Both the position numbers and the translations under genes were made by a program. A DNA stretch of 64,000 bases from Flavobacterium frigoris PS1 (GTDB taxonomy: Bacteria; Bacteroidota; Bacteroidia; Flavobacteriales; Flavobacteriaceae): assembly GCF_000252125.1 (NCBI RefSeq), contig NZ_AHKF01000014.1:62001-126000 (forward strand), read 5' to 3'. The notes below the pieces were generated by a model. That model was not told the DNA's origin. It searched no databases and saw only the letters and a program-made list of their open reading frames with translations. Positions 33,874 to 43,810 of the stretch are shown piece after piece. The stretch's first letter is position 1. Every line of letters begins with the position of its first letter.

Positions 33874-36042
33874 ATGAATTCTAAACAATTTTCGGTCTTA
33901 TTTTTATTTTTGTGTTTCAGTGTTTTTGGACAGCAAAAAATTTCAGTTGAAAAAATTTATATGGGTGCTTTTCGTGCCCAAGGGATGGACGAACTGCATT
34001 CTTTGAAAAACACAAATCAATATACAGTATTGAATGAAGATAAAGACGGAGAGCAGCAAATTGATTTATTTGATTTTGCAACTCTAAAAAAAACAAGTAC
34101 TTTATTCGATACAAGTAAATTTTCTAAGGATTTACCAAATCTTTCAAGCTATACGTTTGACGATACTGAAAAAATGATTTTGTTGGCTTTTAATTCAAAT
34201 CAGATTTTTAGACATTCCTTCACAGCAGATTACTACTTATACAATACGACTAATAAAGAATTAACTAAGTTGTTCGACTTTCAAGTACAGGAACCTACTT
34301 TTTCGCCAGATGGTAAAAAGATTGCCTACGCAAAAGAGAATAATCTTTATGTGTATGATTTGAAAACAAAAAAATCAACTCAAATTACCACTGACGGTAA
34401 GAAAAATACAGTTATAAACGGTATTACGGACTGGGTTTATGAAGAAGAATTTGCTTTTGTAAAGGCTTTTGATTGGAGTGCCGATAGTCAAAAGCTGGCT
34501 TATATTCGTTTTGACGAAAGTCAAGTTCCTGAATTTTCTATGTCAAAATTTGGAAAATCGTTGTATCCTACGATTGAAACATTCAAATATCCAAAAGCAG
34601 GGGAGAAAAACTCTCTTGTTTCATTACATATTTATGATGTTGCAGCAGCAGCTACTAAGAAAGTTAATTTAGGCAATTATACTGATTTTTATATTGCACG
34701 CATGCAATGGACGAATGATTCTAATGTGTTGTCGGCTCAGGTTTTGAATCGCCACCAAGATAATTTAGACTTATTGTTTATTGATGGTACTACAGCAACG
34801 TCAAAAGTAGTGTTGAATGAAAAAGATAAAGCTTACGTAGATGTTACTGATAATTTGACCTTTTTAAAAGACAATAGTTTTATATGGACTAGTGAGAAAG
34901 ACGGCTTTAATCATATTTATGTATACGATAAAAACGGAAAGTTGAAGAACCAATTAACAAAGGGGAACTGGGAAGTGACTTCTTATTATGGTTTTGATGA
35001 AAAAGCAAATACGATTTTTTATCAGTCTACCGAAAATGGTTCAATTAATAGAGCTGTTTATAGTATTGCTTTGAATGGAAAAAGCAAAAAAGCATTGTCG
35101 AATCAAGTTGGAACGAATGACGCAACATTTAGCCCGAACTTTCAATATTACATCAATACCTTCTCTAGCGCAACACAACCTACAACTTACACTTTAAACG
35201 AAGCGAAGTTAGGTAAACAATTGCAGGTTATTGAAGACAATAAAGCATTGGCGACAAAATTGAAAGAGTTTGATTTGCCATCCAAAGAATTTTTTGTTTT
35301 AAAAACAGAAAAAGGGAATGAGTTAAACGCTTGGATTATTAAGCCTAAAGATTTTGATGCTTCAAAGAAATATCCTGTTTTTATGTATCAATATTCAGGA
35401 CCTGGGTCACAACAAGTGGCTAATCAATGGAACTCAGCAAACGACTATTGGTTTATGATGCTTTCTCAACAAGGATATATAATTGCTTGTGTTGATGGTA
35501 GAGGAACTGGTTTTAAAGGCGCCGATTTTAAAAAAGTAACCCAGCTACAGTTAGGGAAATATGAAGTAGAAGATCAAATTGATGCTGCAAAGGTAATAGG
35601 GAATTATGCATTTGTAGATAAGTCTAGAATAGGTATATTCGGTTGGTCTTACGGTGGCTTTATGTCGTCAAACTGCCTTTTTAAAGGGAATGATACTTTT
35701 AAAATGGCAATTGCTGTCGCACCAGTAACTAACTGGAGATTCTATGATAGTATTTATACAGAAAGATACATGCAGACTCCACAGGAAAACGCTAGCGGAT
35801 ATGATGATAATTCACCAATTAATTATGTTGCAGGACTAAAAGGGAAATTCCTTTTGATTCATGGAAGCGGTGATGATAATGTACATGTTCAGAATTCTAT
35901 GCAAATGATGGAAGCGTTGATTCAAGCTAATAAACAATTTGACTCACAGATTTACCCAGATAAAAATCACGGAATTTACGGTGGGATGACTAGAATTCAG
36001 TTATACAATAAAATGACTAATTTTATCACAGAAAACCTTTAG
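33874..36042 (+). CDS. Dipeptidyl peptidase IV (S9B family)
   Basis: The 722-residue exoprotease removes X-Pro or X-Ala dipeptides. It has a signal peptide (FLFLCFSVFGQ, cleaved near residue 20), an eight-bladed beta-propeller (about 30-490) containing the Glu-Glu substrate motif DWVYEEEFAF, and an alpha/beta-hydrolase domain with catalytic Ser592 in GWSYGG, Asp667 in GSGDDNVH and His699 in KNHGIYGG. It is periplasmic or surface-exposed. Three peptide transporters follow, the first after 7 bases, so released dipeptides are probably taken up by them. Confidence 0.95.
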   Translation: MNSKQFSVLFLFLCFSVFGQQKISVEKIYMGAFRAQGMDELHSLKNTNQYTVLNEDKDGEQQIDLFDFATLKKTSTLFDTSKFSKDLPNLSSYTFDDTEKMILLAFNSNQIFRHSFTADYYLYNTTNKELTKLFDFQVQEPTFSPDGKKIAYAKENNLYVYDLKTKKSTQITTDGKKNTVINGITDWVYEEEFAFVKAFDWSADSQKLAYIRFDESQVPEFSMSKFGKSLYPTIETFKYPKAGEKNSLVSLHIYDVAAAATKKVNLGNYTDFYIARMQWTNDSNVLSAQVLNRHQDNLDLLFIDGTTATSKVVLNEKDKAYVDVTDNLTFLKDNSFIWTSEKDGFNHIYVYDKNGKLKNQLTKGNWEVTSYYGFDEKANTIFYQSTENGSINRAVYSIALNGKSKKALSNQVGTNDATFSPNFQYYINTFSSATQPTTYTLNEAKLGKQLQVIEDNKALATKLKEFDLPSKEFFVLKTEKGNELNAWIIKPKDFDASKKYPVFMYQYSGPGSQQVANQWNSANDYWFMMLSQQGYIIACVDGRGTGFKGADFKKVTQLQLGKYEVEDQIDAAKVIGNYAFVDKSRIGIFGWSYGGFMSSNCLFKGNDTFKMAIAVAPVTNWRFYDSIYTERYMQTPQENASGYDDNSPINYVAGLKGKFLLIHGSGDDNVHVQNSMQMMEALIQANKQFDSQIYPDKNHGIYGGMTRIQLYNKMTNFITENL

Positions 36043-36049
36043 TCTGTAA

Positions 36050-37564
36050 ATGAATACTACGAGTTCTACTTTAGAGGAAATCCAGGATTTTGAAGGCAAG
36101 TACCCAAAACAATTGTGGTACTTGTTTTTTAGTGAAATGTGGGAGCGTTTTTGTTTTTATGGAATGCGCGGTATGTTAGTGATTTTTATGGTGAGTGAGC
36201 TTGCTATGAATGACAGAGTTGCTAATTTGCAGTACGGAGCAACGCAAGCTTTTGTGTATGCATTTACTTTTATAGGAGGTTTATTTGCCGATAAAATTCT
36301 CGGTTATCGGAAATCCCTTTTTTGGGGTGGTATTTTGATGATTGTTGGAAGTATGATTTTAGCTTTCGATCCAAAACAATTTTTCTTTTTCGGAATCAGT
36401 TTTACCATCATAGGAACGGGTTTCTTCAAACCTAATATTTCTACCATGGTAGGAAAGTTGTATAAAGAGGGCGATGCCAGAAGGGATGCCGGTTTTTCTT
36501 TATTTTATGCTGGAGTAAATTTAGGTGCCTTGATTGGTGGTTATTTATGTATCGCTGTCGCAAATGGTTCGATGCTAACTTCAATTGTTCCGGAGCATCT
36601 GCGTTGGAATGTTGCTTTTGGCTTTGCAGCTTTTGTGATGCTTATCAGTTTGCTGACTTTTACGCAAACACAAAAAAGTTTAGGTGATATTGGACTTTCG
36701 CCTTTGGATCATATGGAGAAATCCAAAAAGAAAACTTTAGAAGTTGTTACTTACATCGGTTCACTAGTAATCATTCCAGTGATTATGACCATGGTTTCAA
36801 ATACAGAGTATACAGATATATTTATGTTTATTATTGGCCCTGCTTCACTTTTGTATTTGTTTTACGAAATGAGAAATTTTTCTGTAGCAGAGAATAAGAA
36901 ATTAGTAGCTGCGCTTGTTTTCATCATATTTTCGATTTTTTTCTGGGCATTTTTTGAGCAAAGCGGTGGATCGTTAAGTTTGTTTGCTGCGCATAACCTA
37001 AATAATACTGTTTTAGGAATTCCTTTAGATCCTAATGGAGTAAATAATTCGGCTAACTCTTTTTTTGTTATTGTTTTTGCTGCTTTGGTAGGTTTGGTAT
37101 GGCTTTGGATGCACAAAAGAAAAATTGAACCCAACACTGTAGTAAAATTTGGATTGGGATTTTTATTTCTAGCAGCAGGTTTTTATGTGTTCTATTACAC
37201 TAAATTCTTTGCAGATGCCACTGGAAAAACTTCTTTAGATTTGTTTACATTTGGCTGGTTTATAATTACTTTTGGTGAGTTGTGCTTATCTCCAATAGGA
37301 ATGTCTGTAATGACTAAGCTTTCGCCAAATAAAACTCAGGCTGTAATGATGGGGATGTGGTTTTTAGCGAGTGCATATGGTCAATACTTTGCTGGATTGT
37401 TAGGAGCAAATATTGCCGAAGCTTCAGAAAACGCAACTAATCTTGAAAAATTAACGGTTTATGCCGATGGATATAAGGACTTAGCAATTTATGCATTAAT
37501 TGCAGGAGTCGTTTTAATTGCAATTTCGCCATTGGTGAAAAAATTAATGCAAGAAGTTAAATAA
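36050..37564 (+). CDS. POT-family proton:peptide symporter, paralogue 1
   Basis: The 504-residue inner-membrane transporter has the POT ExxERF signature (FFSEMWERFCFYGMRG, about residues 27-42), the PTR2 motif FYAGVNLGALIGG and FKPNISTMVGKLY, and the ITFGELCLSPIGMSVMTKLS segment near residue 407. About 14 spans are visible. It is the most diverged of the three tandem copies. It follows the dipeptidyl peptidase by 7 bases, so di- or tripeptide uptake is expected. Confidence 0.92.
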   Translation: MNTTSSTLEEIQDFEGKYPKQLWYLFFSEMWERFCFYGMRGMLVIFMVSELAMNDRVANLQYGATQAFVYAFTFIGGLFADKILGYRKSLFWGGILMIVGSMILAFDPKQFFFFGISFTIIGTGFFKPNISTMVGKLYKEGDARRDAGFSLFYAGVNLGALIGGYLCIAVANGSMLTSIVPEHLRWNVAFGFAAFVMLISLLTFTQTQKSLGDIGLSPLDHMEKSKKKTLEVVTYIGSLVIIPVIMTMVSNTEYTDIFMFIIGPASLLYLFYEMRNFSVAENKKLVAALVFIIFSIFFWAFFEQSGGSLSLFAAHNLNNTVLGIPLDPNGVNNSANSFFVIVFAALVGLVWLWMHKRKIEPNTVVKFGLGFLFLAAGFYVFYYTKFFADATGKTSLDLFTFGWFIITFGELCLSPIGMSVMTKLSPNKTQAVMMGMWFLASAYGQYFAGLLGANIAEASENATNLEKLTVYADGYKDLAIYALIAGVVLIAISPLVKKLMQEVK

Positions 37565-37590
37565 AATAATTAGTAATCTAAAAATAAATT

Positions 37591-39105
37591 ATGTCAAACA
37601 CTACAACTGAAGATCATTTTAAATCGACCTTATTTGGTCATCCTGTTGGATTATTCATATTGTTTTTTACTGAAATGTGGGAACGCTTTTCATATTACGG
37701 AATGCGTGCCTTATTGGTATTATACATGACAACCGAAACAATGGGAGATTCAAGAGGACCTGGTTTAGGGTGGACAAGTCAAGAAGCGTTGGCTTTATAC
37801 GGATGGTACACGATGTTAGTATATGTTATGTCGATTCCGGGAGGTATGATTGCCGATAAGTTATTGGGGCAAAAGAAAGCTGTTTTGTTAGGTGCTGTAA
37901 TTCTTTGTATCGGACATGGAGTACTGGTTTTTACAGATACTTGGGCTTTTTATACAGGTCTTGGTTTGGTTATTTTAGGAGTTGGATTATTGAAGCCAAA
38001 TATTTCTACCATGGTAGGTGGTTTGTATCCGCAAGGAGATATTCGTAGAGATAAAGGATTTAGTATTTTCTATATCGGAATAAATACAGGATCGCTTTTA
38101 GCAACTATGGTTATTGGATTTATTGTGGCACAGTGGGGATGGCATGCCGGTTTTGGTTTAGCCGGAATAGCAATGGTATTAGGTCTTGTGGTTTATGTTT
38201 GGGGACAAAAATACTTAACGCAAGTTGGTAATCTTCAAGTGCAAGAAACTGCTGTCGTTGATGAAAGTTCATACGGTGTGCTTTTCAAGAATTTATTAAA
38301 GTCACAAACACAATTATTTATTACAATTGCTCTTGCTGCTGTTTCCGTTTTTGGATGGTATAGTTTAGGTTGGGGATTCGGATTGTTGTTTATATTCTTG
38401 ACAGTAATCGCTGCTTTAATGATGATGATCTATAAAGAATTAGATTCGCAGCAAGATAAAGACCGTTTCTTAGTTTTACTGTTGTCATTTATTATGGTAA
38501 TTATTTTCTGGGGTGCTTATGAGCAAGCTGGGGGATTAATGAACTTATATGCCGACTCAAAAACGAATAGAATGTTGTTAGGGATGGAAGTTCCTACAGT
38601 AATGTTTCAAAGTTTAAATGCTGGATTTATTATCATTTTTGCCGCAATTGTTGCGTCTTATTGGGCTAAACGTAAATTAAAGGGAAAAGAAGCTTCTTCG
38701 ATTTTCAAGATGGCAATAGGTATTGTTATTATGGGATTTGGATTCTTGTTCATGGTTTTTGCTACTATGGAATTTGAAAAAGTAGGTTCTTCAAGTATGT
38801 TATGGTTGGTTATGGCCTATTTGTTTCATACCATTGGAGAATTGTGTATTTCGCCAGTAGCCTTGTCTTTTATAACTAAATTATCTCCAGTGAAATACGC
38901 TTCGCTAATGATGGGAGTTTATTTTGCTGCAACAGGTTTAGGGAATAAAGTAGCTGGGATTATTGGAGAATCAGCGAGTGAATTAGGAGAATATGCTGTA
39001 TTTTTGGGGATTTTAGTTTTTACAATTGTCATTGGAGCTCTGTTCTTAATGTTGCTAAAACCACTAAACCGTTTGACTCATGGTGCTGAGTATAACGAAA
39101 AATAA
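37591..39105 (+). CDS. POT-family proton:peptide symporter, paralogue 2
   Basis: This 504-residue copy has FFTEMWERFSYYGMRALLVL in the first span, FYIGINTGSLLATMVIGF, LKPNISTMVGGLYPQGD, GAYEQAGGLMNLYAD and TIGELCISPVALSFITKLSP. It is closer to paralogue 3 than to 1. It lies 26 bases after the first copy and 26 before the third, so all are on one message. Differences in the central region suggest distinct peptide preferences. Confidence 0.92.
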   Translation: MSNTTTEDHFKSTLFGHPVGLFILFFTEMWERFSYYGMRALLVLYMTTETMGDSRGPGLGWTSQEALALYGWYTMLVYVMSIPGGMIADKLLGQKKAVLLGAVILCIGHGVLVFTDTWAFYTGLGLVILGVGLLKPNISTMVGGLYPQGDIRRDKGFSIFYIGINTGSLLATMVIGFIVAQWGWHAGFGLAGIAMVLGLVVYVWGQKYLTQVGNLQVQETAVVDESSYGVLFKNLLKSQTQLFITIALAAVSVFGWYSLGWGFGLLFIFLTVIAALMMMIYKELDSQQDKDRFLVLLLSFIMVIIFWGAYEQAGGLMNLYADSKTNRMLLGMEVPTVMFQSLNAGFIIIFAAIVASYWAKRKLKGKEASSIFKMAIGIVIMGFGFLFMVFATMEFEKVGSSSMLWLVMAYLFHTIGELCISPVALSFITKLSPVKYASLMMGVYFAATGLGNKVAGIIGESASELGEYAVFLGILVFTIVIGALFLMLLKPLNRLTHGAEYNEK

Positions 39106-39131
39106 TATTTTTTAACTAATAATTTAAACAG

Positions 39132-40673
39132 ATGAGTCAAAATACTTCAGACCAATTTTTTAAAGATTCCGTTCTGGGACATCCGGCAGGACTGTTCGTT
39201 TTGTTTTTTACTGAGATGTGGGAGCGATTTTCTTATTATGGAATGCGAGCACTGCTAGTGCTGTTTTTAACATCTTCCCTTGCCAAAGGAGGATGGGCTT
39301 GGAGCATTGAAGATGCGTTAGCTCTTTATGGAACTTATACTATGTCTGTTTACTTTACCCCAGTGATTGGAGGTTTTTTAGCCGATAGGTATTTGGGATA
39401 TAGATGGGCTGTGATTTTAGGAGCGTTGGCTATGACCTTAGGACATGCGTCCATGGCTGTAGAGACGCCGTTGTTTTTATACATCGGTATAGGATGTCTG
39501 ATTGTGGGTAATGGTTTATTTAAGCCTAATATGACTTCTATAATTTCAAATGCTTATGAAAGTCATCCAGAAAAGAAAGACGGAGCATATTCACTTTATT
39601 ATATGGGAGTTAATGCAGGTGCATTCTTAGGAATAATGCTTTGTGGATATATAGGTGAAAAGATTTCTTGGAGCTGGGGCTTTGGTTTAGCTGGAATTTT
39701 TATGTTCTTCGGAATGTTACAATTTTATTTCACTCAAAATATTTTTGGAGACATTGGCTTAAAGCCAACATTAGCTTCTAAACAAGAATCAAAAGAGAAG
39801 GCCGCAAAAGAGAATTTGGCGCCAAATATTGTCCGTGATCGAATTATAGCAGTGTTGATATTTTCTATTTTTACAGTTTTCTTCTGGGCGGCGTTTGAGC
39901 AAGCTGGAGGATCAATGACCATTTTTGCTGAAAAATTCACCCAAAGAGAGTTATTTGGAAGTAGTGCGACACTTTTTAAAATTGCCGATACAATATTGAC
40001 AATTGTTCCTTTGTTGATCATTACTTATGTGTTGATTAAATTATTTTCTAAAACTTTTAAGAAGTATTCAACAGGTAACCTTATTTTATCATTGAGTTTC
40101 CTTATTATCTGGGGAATTGTCCTTTGGAAAGTAGGAAGAGAATTTAATGCAGTTGGAACAGAAGTACCTGCAACATGGTTTGGGATTCTGAATTCATTAT
40201 TTATAGTTGTTTTTGCACCTGTTTTTTCAAAATGGTGGGAAAGTAAATACAACCTTTCAGGTCCTATGAAGTTTGGGTTGGGCCTTACTTTGTTAGGTTT
40301 AGGTTTTGGTTTCCTAGCTTATGGAAGTATGGGTATTGATACTGATTCAGTAATTCGAGTAAGTATGTTTTGGTTAATCGCGGCCTATTTATTTCATACT
40401 TTAGGAGAGCTGTGTATTTCTCCTGTAGGATTATCTTATGTAAGTAAATTAGTTCCTCCAGCTTGGATTGGTATAATGTTCGGAGTTTATTACTTATTTA
40501 TCGGTATGGGGAATAAATTAGCAGGTTCAATGGGAGGAATGATTGAGACGATTACGGCTCAGTACAGTTTGACTACTTTCTTTCTTATTTTTACAATTGT
40601 TCCTATTGGTGCTGGTTTGATAATGATACTATTATCTCCTTTAATGAAAAAGTTAATGCACGGTGTGAAATAA
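39132..40673 (+). CDS. POT-family proton:peptide symporter, paralogue 3
   Basis: The 513-residue copy has FFTEMWERFSYYGMRALLVL, YYMGVNAGAFLGIMLCGY, FKPNMTSIISNAYESHPEKK (TSIISN in place of STMVGG), FEQAGGSMTIFAEKFTQREL and TLGELCISPVGLSYVSKLVP. The FEQAG(G)S motif is the region that contacts peptide in structurally known POT proteins. It closes the transporter triplet; a separate promoter precedes the next gene. Confidence 0.92.
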   Translation: MSQNTSDQFFKDSVLGHPAGLFVLFFTEMWERFSYYGMRALLVLFLTSSLAKGGWAWSIEDALALYGTYTMSVYFTPVIGGFLADRYLGYRWAVILGALAMTLGHASMAVETPLFLYIGIGCLIVGNGLFKPNMTSIISNAYESHPEKKDGAYSLYYMGVNAGAFLGIMLCGYIGEKISWSWGFGLAGIFMFFGMLQFYFTQNIFGDIGLKPTLASKQESKEKAAKENLAPNIVRDRIIAVLIFSIFTVFFWAAFEQAGGSMTIFAEKFTQRELFGSSATLFKIADTILTIVPLLIITYVLIKLFSKTFKKYSTGNLILSLSFLIIWGIVLWKVGREFNAVGTEVPATWFGILNSLFIVVFAPVFSKWWESKYNLSGPMKFGLGLTLLGLGFGFLAYGSMGIDTDSVIRVSMFWLIAAYLFHTLGELCISPVGLSYVSKLVPPAWIGIMFGVYYLFIGMGNKLAGSMGGMIETITAQYSLTTFFLIFTIVPIGAGLIMILLSPLMKKLMHGVK

Positions 40674-40684
40674 AAATATAGCAT

Positions 40685-40692
40685 TATATTTG
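40685..40692 (+). promoter_or_regulatory. -7 element before the thioredoxin-like gene
   Basis: TATATTTG is an exact TAnnTTTG match, 26 bases before the ATG at 40719 and in the 45-base gap after the third transporter. It suggests an extra internal promoter. No TTG at -33 was seen. Confidence 0.5.
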
Positions 40693-40718
40693 TTATTGCA
40701 TTATTAAAATAAAGTTTT

Positions 40719-41180
40719 ATGAAAAAAACAGTTATCCTATGCTTCTTATTCTTTGGTATGCTTACAGCACAATCACAAGAGCTTAATTGGCATACTGATG
40801 TTAAGGAAGCAATTTCTATAGGAAATAAAGAGCATAAACCATTGCTATTGTTTTTTACAGGTAGCGACTGGTGCGGATGGTGTATTCGTTTGCAAAAGGA
40901 AGTGTTGCTAACACCTGAATTTGCAAAATGGGCAGCTGAAAACGTTGTTCTTGTCGAATTAGATTACCCAAGAAGAACGCCTCAAAGTGATGAAATAAAG
41001 AAACAAAACGGTGAATTACAACAAGCTTTTGGTATTCAGGGATTCCCTACAATACACTTTGCAAATGGTTCTGATAAAGAAGGTAAAGTTAATTTTGAAG
41101 GCTTAGGAAATACTGGTTATGTAGCTGGTGGTCCTTTAGCCTGGCTTGCTGTTGCAAATGAAATTCTTAAGAAAAAATAA
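40719..41180 (+). CDS. Periplasmic thioredoxin-like protein (CGWC active site)
   Basis: The 153-residue protein has a signal peptide (about 1-18, ending LTAQSQ) and a thioredoxin fold with the active site SDWCGWCIRL near residues 49-58 and the cis-Pro in GIQGFPTIHF. The long insertion PRRTPQSDEIKKQNGELQ is typical of the thioredoxin_7/DUF255-like exported group. It probably reduces or isomerises disulfides in the periplasm. Its terminator lies inside the opposing comEC gene. Confidence 0.88.
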   Translation: MKKTVILCFLFFGMLTAQSQELNWHTDVKEAISIGNKEHKPLLLFFTGSDWCGWCIRLQKEVLLTPEFAKWAAENVVLVELDYPRRTPQSDEIKKQNGELQQAFGIQGFPTIHFANGSDKEGKVNFEGLGNTGYVAGGPLAWLAVANEILKKK

Positions 41181-41186
41181 TACTTT

Positions 41187-43223
41187 TCAATTTAGTTTGA
41201 AATATCCCTTTTCGGCAACAGCGTGAAAAGGGATTTTTTGTTTTTCGCAACTGGATTTCCAATGCTTTTGAAGCGTTTTGAAGTTTGAGGCATCTGCTAC
41301 GACTATTCTTGGTTTTAAGAGATGTAACATACGGTCGATATTTATTCTAGGGGACTGCGTAATGAGAATAATATCTGGTTTGATGTCTTTTGGATAGGTT
41401 CCAAGACTGTCTAGAATAAGGATTTTATTGTCCTTAAAAAAAGCGGTGTTTTTAATTTTTTCCTCACTTTTTATAGTACTGAAATTAGCAATTAAATATG
41501 ATTTTAATACGCTGTTGCTTTTCGCGGTTTTTAGAATGCTATCATTCGAGTAAAGAACCACATTTTCTCCATTGCGCGTTGTTATCATAGTGTTTTTTTT
41601 CAGGTTAAAAACAACCCATTCGTTTTCATTTTTAATGTCGTGGTGCGTCATCACGTAAGAAACTTGGATAGTCGTCACTGCAATCAATACGATAATGAGT
41701 TTGGGGTAGCTTGGTTTTTTAAACCAAATTATAGAGGCTAGAATCAATAAATAGCAGCTAGCCATCAAATAGATGTTAAACGGAATGTCACGAATTATAA
41801 ATTGCTCGAATGATGCAATCGAATTGATTATTCTATTTAGTAGATAGATTCCCCATTCCAATGGCTTGGAGAGAAAAAGTGGGATAAAGTTAAAAGCAGC
41901 TAAGACCATAACCAATACTCCTAAAATCATTAAAACACTCAATAATGGTATAATGACTAGGTTTGTTATAAAAAACAAACCAGGGAACTGATGAAAGTAG
42001 TAGATACTCAAAGGTAAAGTTCCTATCTGGGCTGCGAATGAAACGGTGAGTATTCCCCACATATATCCAAAGGCTTTTGTTTTAGGGGTCCATATAGAGG
42101 CAAGAAGTGGTTGGAACCAAATTATAAAAAACAAAGCAATATAGCTTAGCTGGAAGCCCACGTCAAAGAGAAAAGAAGGTTGGAAAAGCAATATGAGAAA
42201 GATCGATACTAATATTGTGTGATAGATGTTGACGCTTCTCCTCAAATGATATCCTATGGCTACAAACGAAAACATAGTGACAGAACGCACTACTGATGTT
42301 GCTAATCCTGCTATTAACGCAAACGAGCATAACGAGAAGAGAATAAGGCTTAGTTTTAAAAGGCTACCTTTTCGTGTATTCGGAATCGGTTTTAGGACAA
42401 AAGTAATAAAGAGTAAAATAAAGCCGATGTGTAGCCCGGAAACAGACAAAATATGTATGGCGCCTGCATATTGGTAATCTTGTATGATTTCGGGAGAAAT
42501 GTCTTGTTTCTGTCCCAAAATTAACGCTATGGCTACGTTTAATTCTCTTTTATTGAAATTGCTTTTTTGTAGATTGTGAATGATAGTAGTTCTTAGTTTA
42601 GAACTATAATACCAAATGTCTTTTTTATACTCTGAACCTATGCTGATTGACTCTTTATCTGAATACAGCTGTGCATAAATCTGTTTCTTTTGTAGATAGG
42701 CGCTATAATCAAATTGATTTGGATTATTTGGTGGTTTATTTTTATAGGCAGTTCCTGTAATGTGAAGGAAAGTACCAGTTTCGAATGGAAGAGTCAAGCT
42801 GTCTTTTCGTACATTTAAAAGTATTCTGCCAGAAGTAGTTTTATTGTCGATTTGATTAATCAATGCAATATAGCGATCGTTAGAAGTCGTGCTTTTTATT
42901 TTTTCTCTTATGACAACGGATAAATGATGGGGTTTGTCAAAAAAGCTACTTTCATTAATGTAATTGCTCTTTTTATAATAGTCTGTATGGATAATTTGTG
43001 TAGTGATACCTATAAAAAAAGACACTATAAAAGTGCCTATACCAAAATAAACAGTATTTGTAAACGTGTTTTTTTGTACAAAATAACTAATCGCTAAGAT
43101 AATTAGGCTAACGAACAGGGATCCAAATACTATGGTCAGTTCTGGTTTTAGATAGAAGGCGGCCAATATGCCCACTATAAAGCCAATTGTGATTCGCGCT
43201 AATGGGAACTGCAGTACTTTCAT
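41187..43223 (-). CDS. comEC: ComEC/Rec2-family DNA-uptake channel
   Basis: The 678-residue protein is a candidate inner-membrane channel for single-stranded DNA in transformation. Hydrophobic spans at the start (about 1-60) are followed by a DUF4131 soluble region (about 90-215), then the Competence domain with the hallmark YAGAIHILSVSGLHIGFILL near residue 250 and further spans to about 510. The C-terminal 150 residues correspond to the metallo-hydrolase position but lack a HxHxDH motif, so that domain is degenerate, as in many Bacteroidota copies. It is 42 bases after the C40 peptidase gene. Confidence 0.9.
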   Translation of the reverse strand: MKVLQFPLARITIGFIVGILAAFYLKPELTIVFGSLFVSLIILAISYFVQKNTFTNTVYFGIGTFIVSFFIGITTQIIHTDYYKKSNYINESSFFDKPHHLSVVIREKIKSTTSNDRYIALINQIDNKTTSGRILLNVRKDSLTLPFETGTFLHITGTAYKNKPPNNPNQFDYSAYLQKKQIYAQLYSDKESISIGSEYKKDIWYYSSKLRTTIIHNLQKSNFNKRELNVAIALILGQKQDISPEIIQDYQYAGAIHILSVSGLHIGFILLFITFVLKPIPNTRKGSLLKLSLILFSLCSFALIAGLATSVVRSVTMFSFVAIGYHLRRSVNIYHTILVSIFLILLFQPSFLFDVGFQLSYIALFFIIWFQPLLASIWTPKTKAFGYMWGILTVSFAAQIGTLPLSIYYFHQFPGLFFITNLVIIPLLSVLMILGVLVMVLAAFNFIPLFLSKPLEWGIYLLNRIINSIASFEQFIIRDIPFNIYLMASCYLLILASIIWFKKPSYPKLIIVLIAVTTIQVSYVMTHHDIKNENEWVVFNLKKNTMITTRNGENVVLYSNDSILKTAKSNSVLKSYLIANFSTIKSEEKIKNTAFFKDNKILILDSLGTYPKDIKPDIILITQSPRINIDRMLHLLKPRIVVADASNFKTLQKHWKSSCEKQKIPFHAVAEKGYFKLN
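41204..41245 (+). terminator. Terminator of the peptide operon, embedded in the comEC 3' end
   Basis: Perfect 10-bp arms at 41204-41213 (ATCCCTTTTC) and 41225-41234 with an 11-base loop are followed by six T and, after one G, five more T. It is 23 bases after the thioredoxin stop. The same bases encode the last residues of ComEC on the other strand. Confidence 0.78.
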
Positions 43224-43265
43224 AGTTCTAAGGTACAGATTTTTAGCAAGCTAAAATTTATTTTT

Positions 43266-43784
43266 TTATTCTAAAATTCGACTGAGCTGAGCAAACGTAT
43301 TTTTGTAGTATGACTGTTTGGTAGAAGAAATAATGACCCCTTTTGAGGTGGAGCTGTGTATGAACTTTATTTCATCATTGTTAGCCTCGATTACTATCCC
43401 AACATGATTTATTTTTGACCGGTTATTCGTCTTGAAGAATATTAAATCACCCTTTTTAGCTTCGTCAGTATTTTTTCCTAGATCGGTTCCGGCCTTTGCC
43501 TGTTCTGCTGAAGTTCTAGGAAGTTCTATGTCAAACTCGCTAAAGGTTGAATACACCAAGCCTGAACAATCATAGCCAGATTTAGTTGTTCCTGCATATT
43601 TGTATTTAACCCCGATATTTTTTGATGCCGAGTCTACTATTTCGTCAATGAGTTTGTTCGTTTTTCGGCCGTTTATATTCGTATTGTTTGTTGCGTTCTT
43701 CTCTTTAGTAGTTACTATTGGCGAGGACGATTTACAGGAAGTAAATAAGACAAGTAATAATGATATGTATAGTAGTTGTTTCAA
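43266..43784 (-). CDS. NlpC/P60 (C40) cell-wall peptidase lipoprotein
   Basis: The 172-residue protein has a lipobox (LFTSC, lipidated Cys17), a short Asn/Lys-rich linker, and an NlpC/P60 domain with catalytic Cys in GYDCSGLVYS (about 68-77), His in INHVGIVIE and the third polar residue in KFIHSSTSKG. It likely cuts peptidoglycan stem peptides in the periplasm. It follows lpxB by 26 bases. Confidence 0.93.
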   Translation of the reverse strand: MKQLLYISLLLVLFTSCKSSSPIVTTKEKNATNNTNINGRKTNKLIDEIVDSASKNIGVKYKYAGTTKSGYDCSGLVYSTFSEFDIELPRTSAEQAKAGTDLGKNTDEAKKGDLIFFKTNNRSKINHVGIVIEANNDEIKFIHSSTSKGVIISSTKQSYYKNTFAQLSRILE

Positions 43785-43810
43785 AAGAGAGAGTTGGGGA
43801 TTGTTAAATG

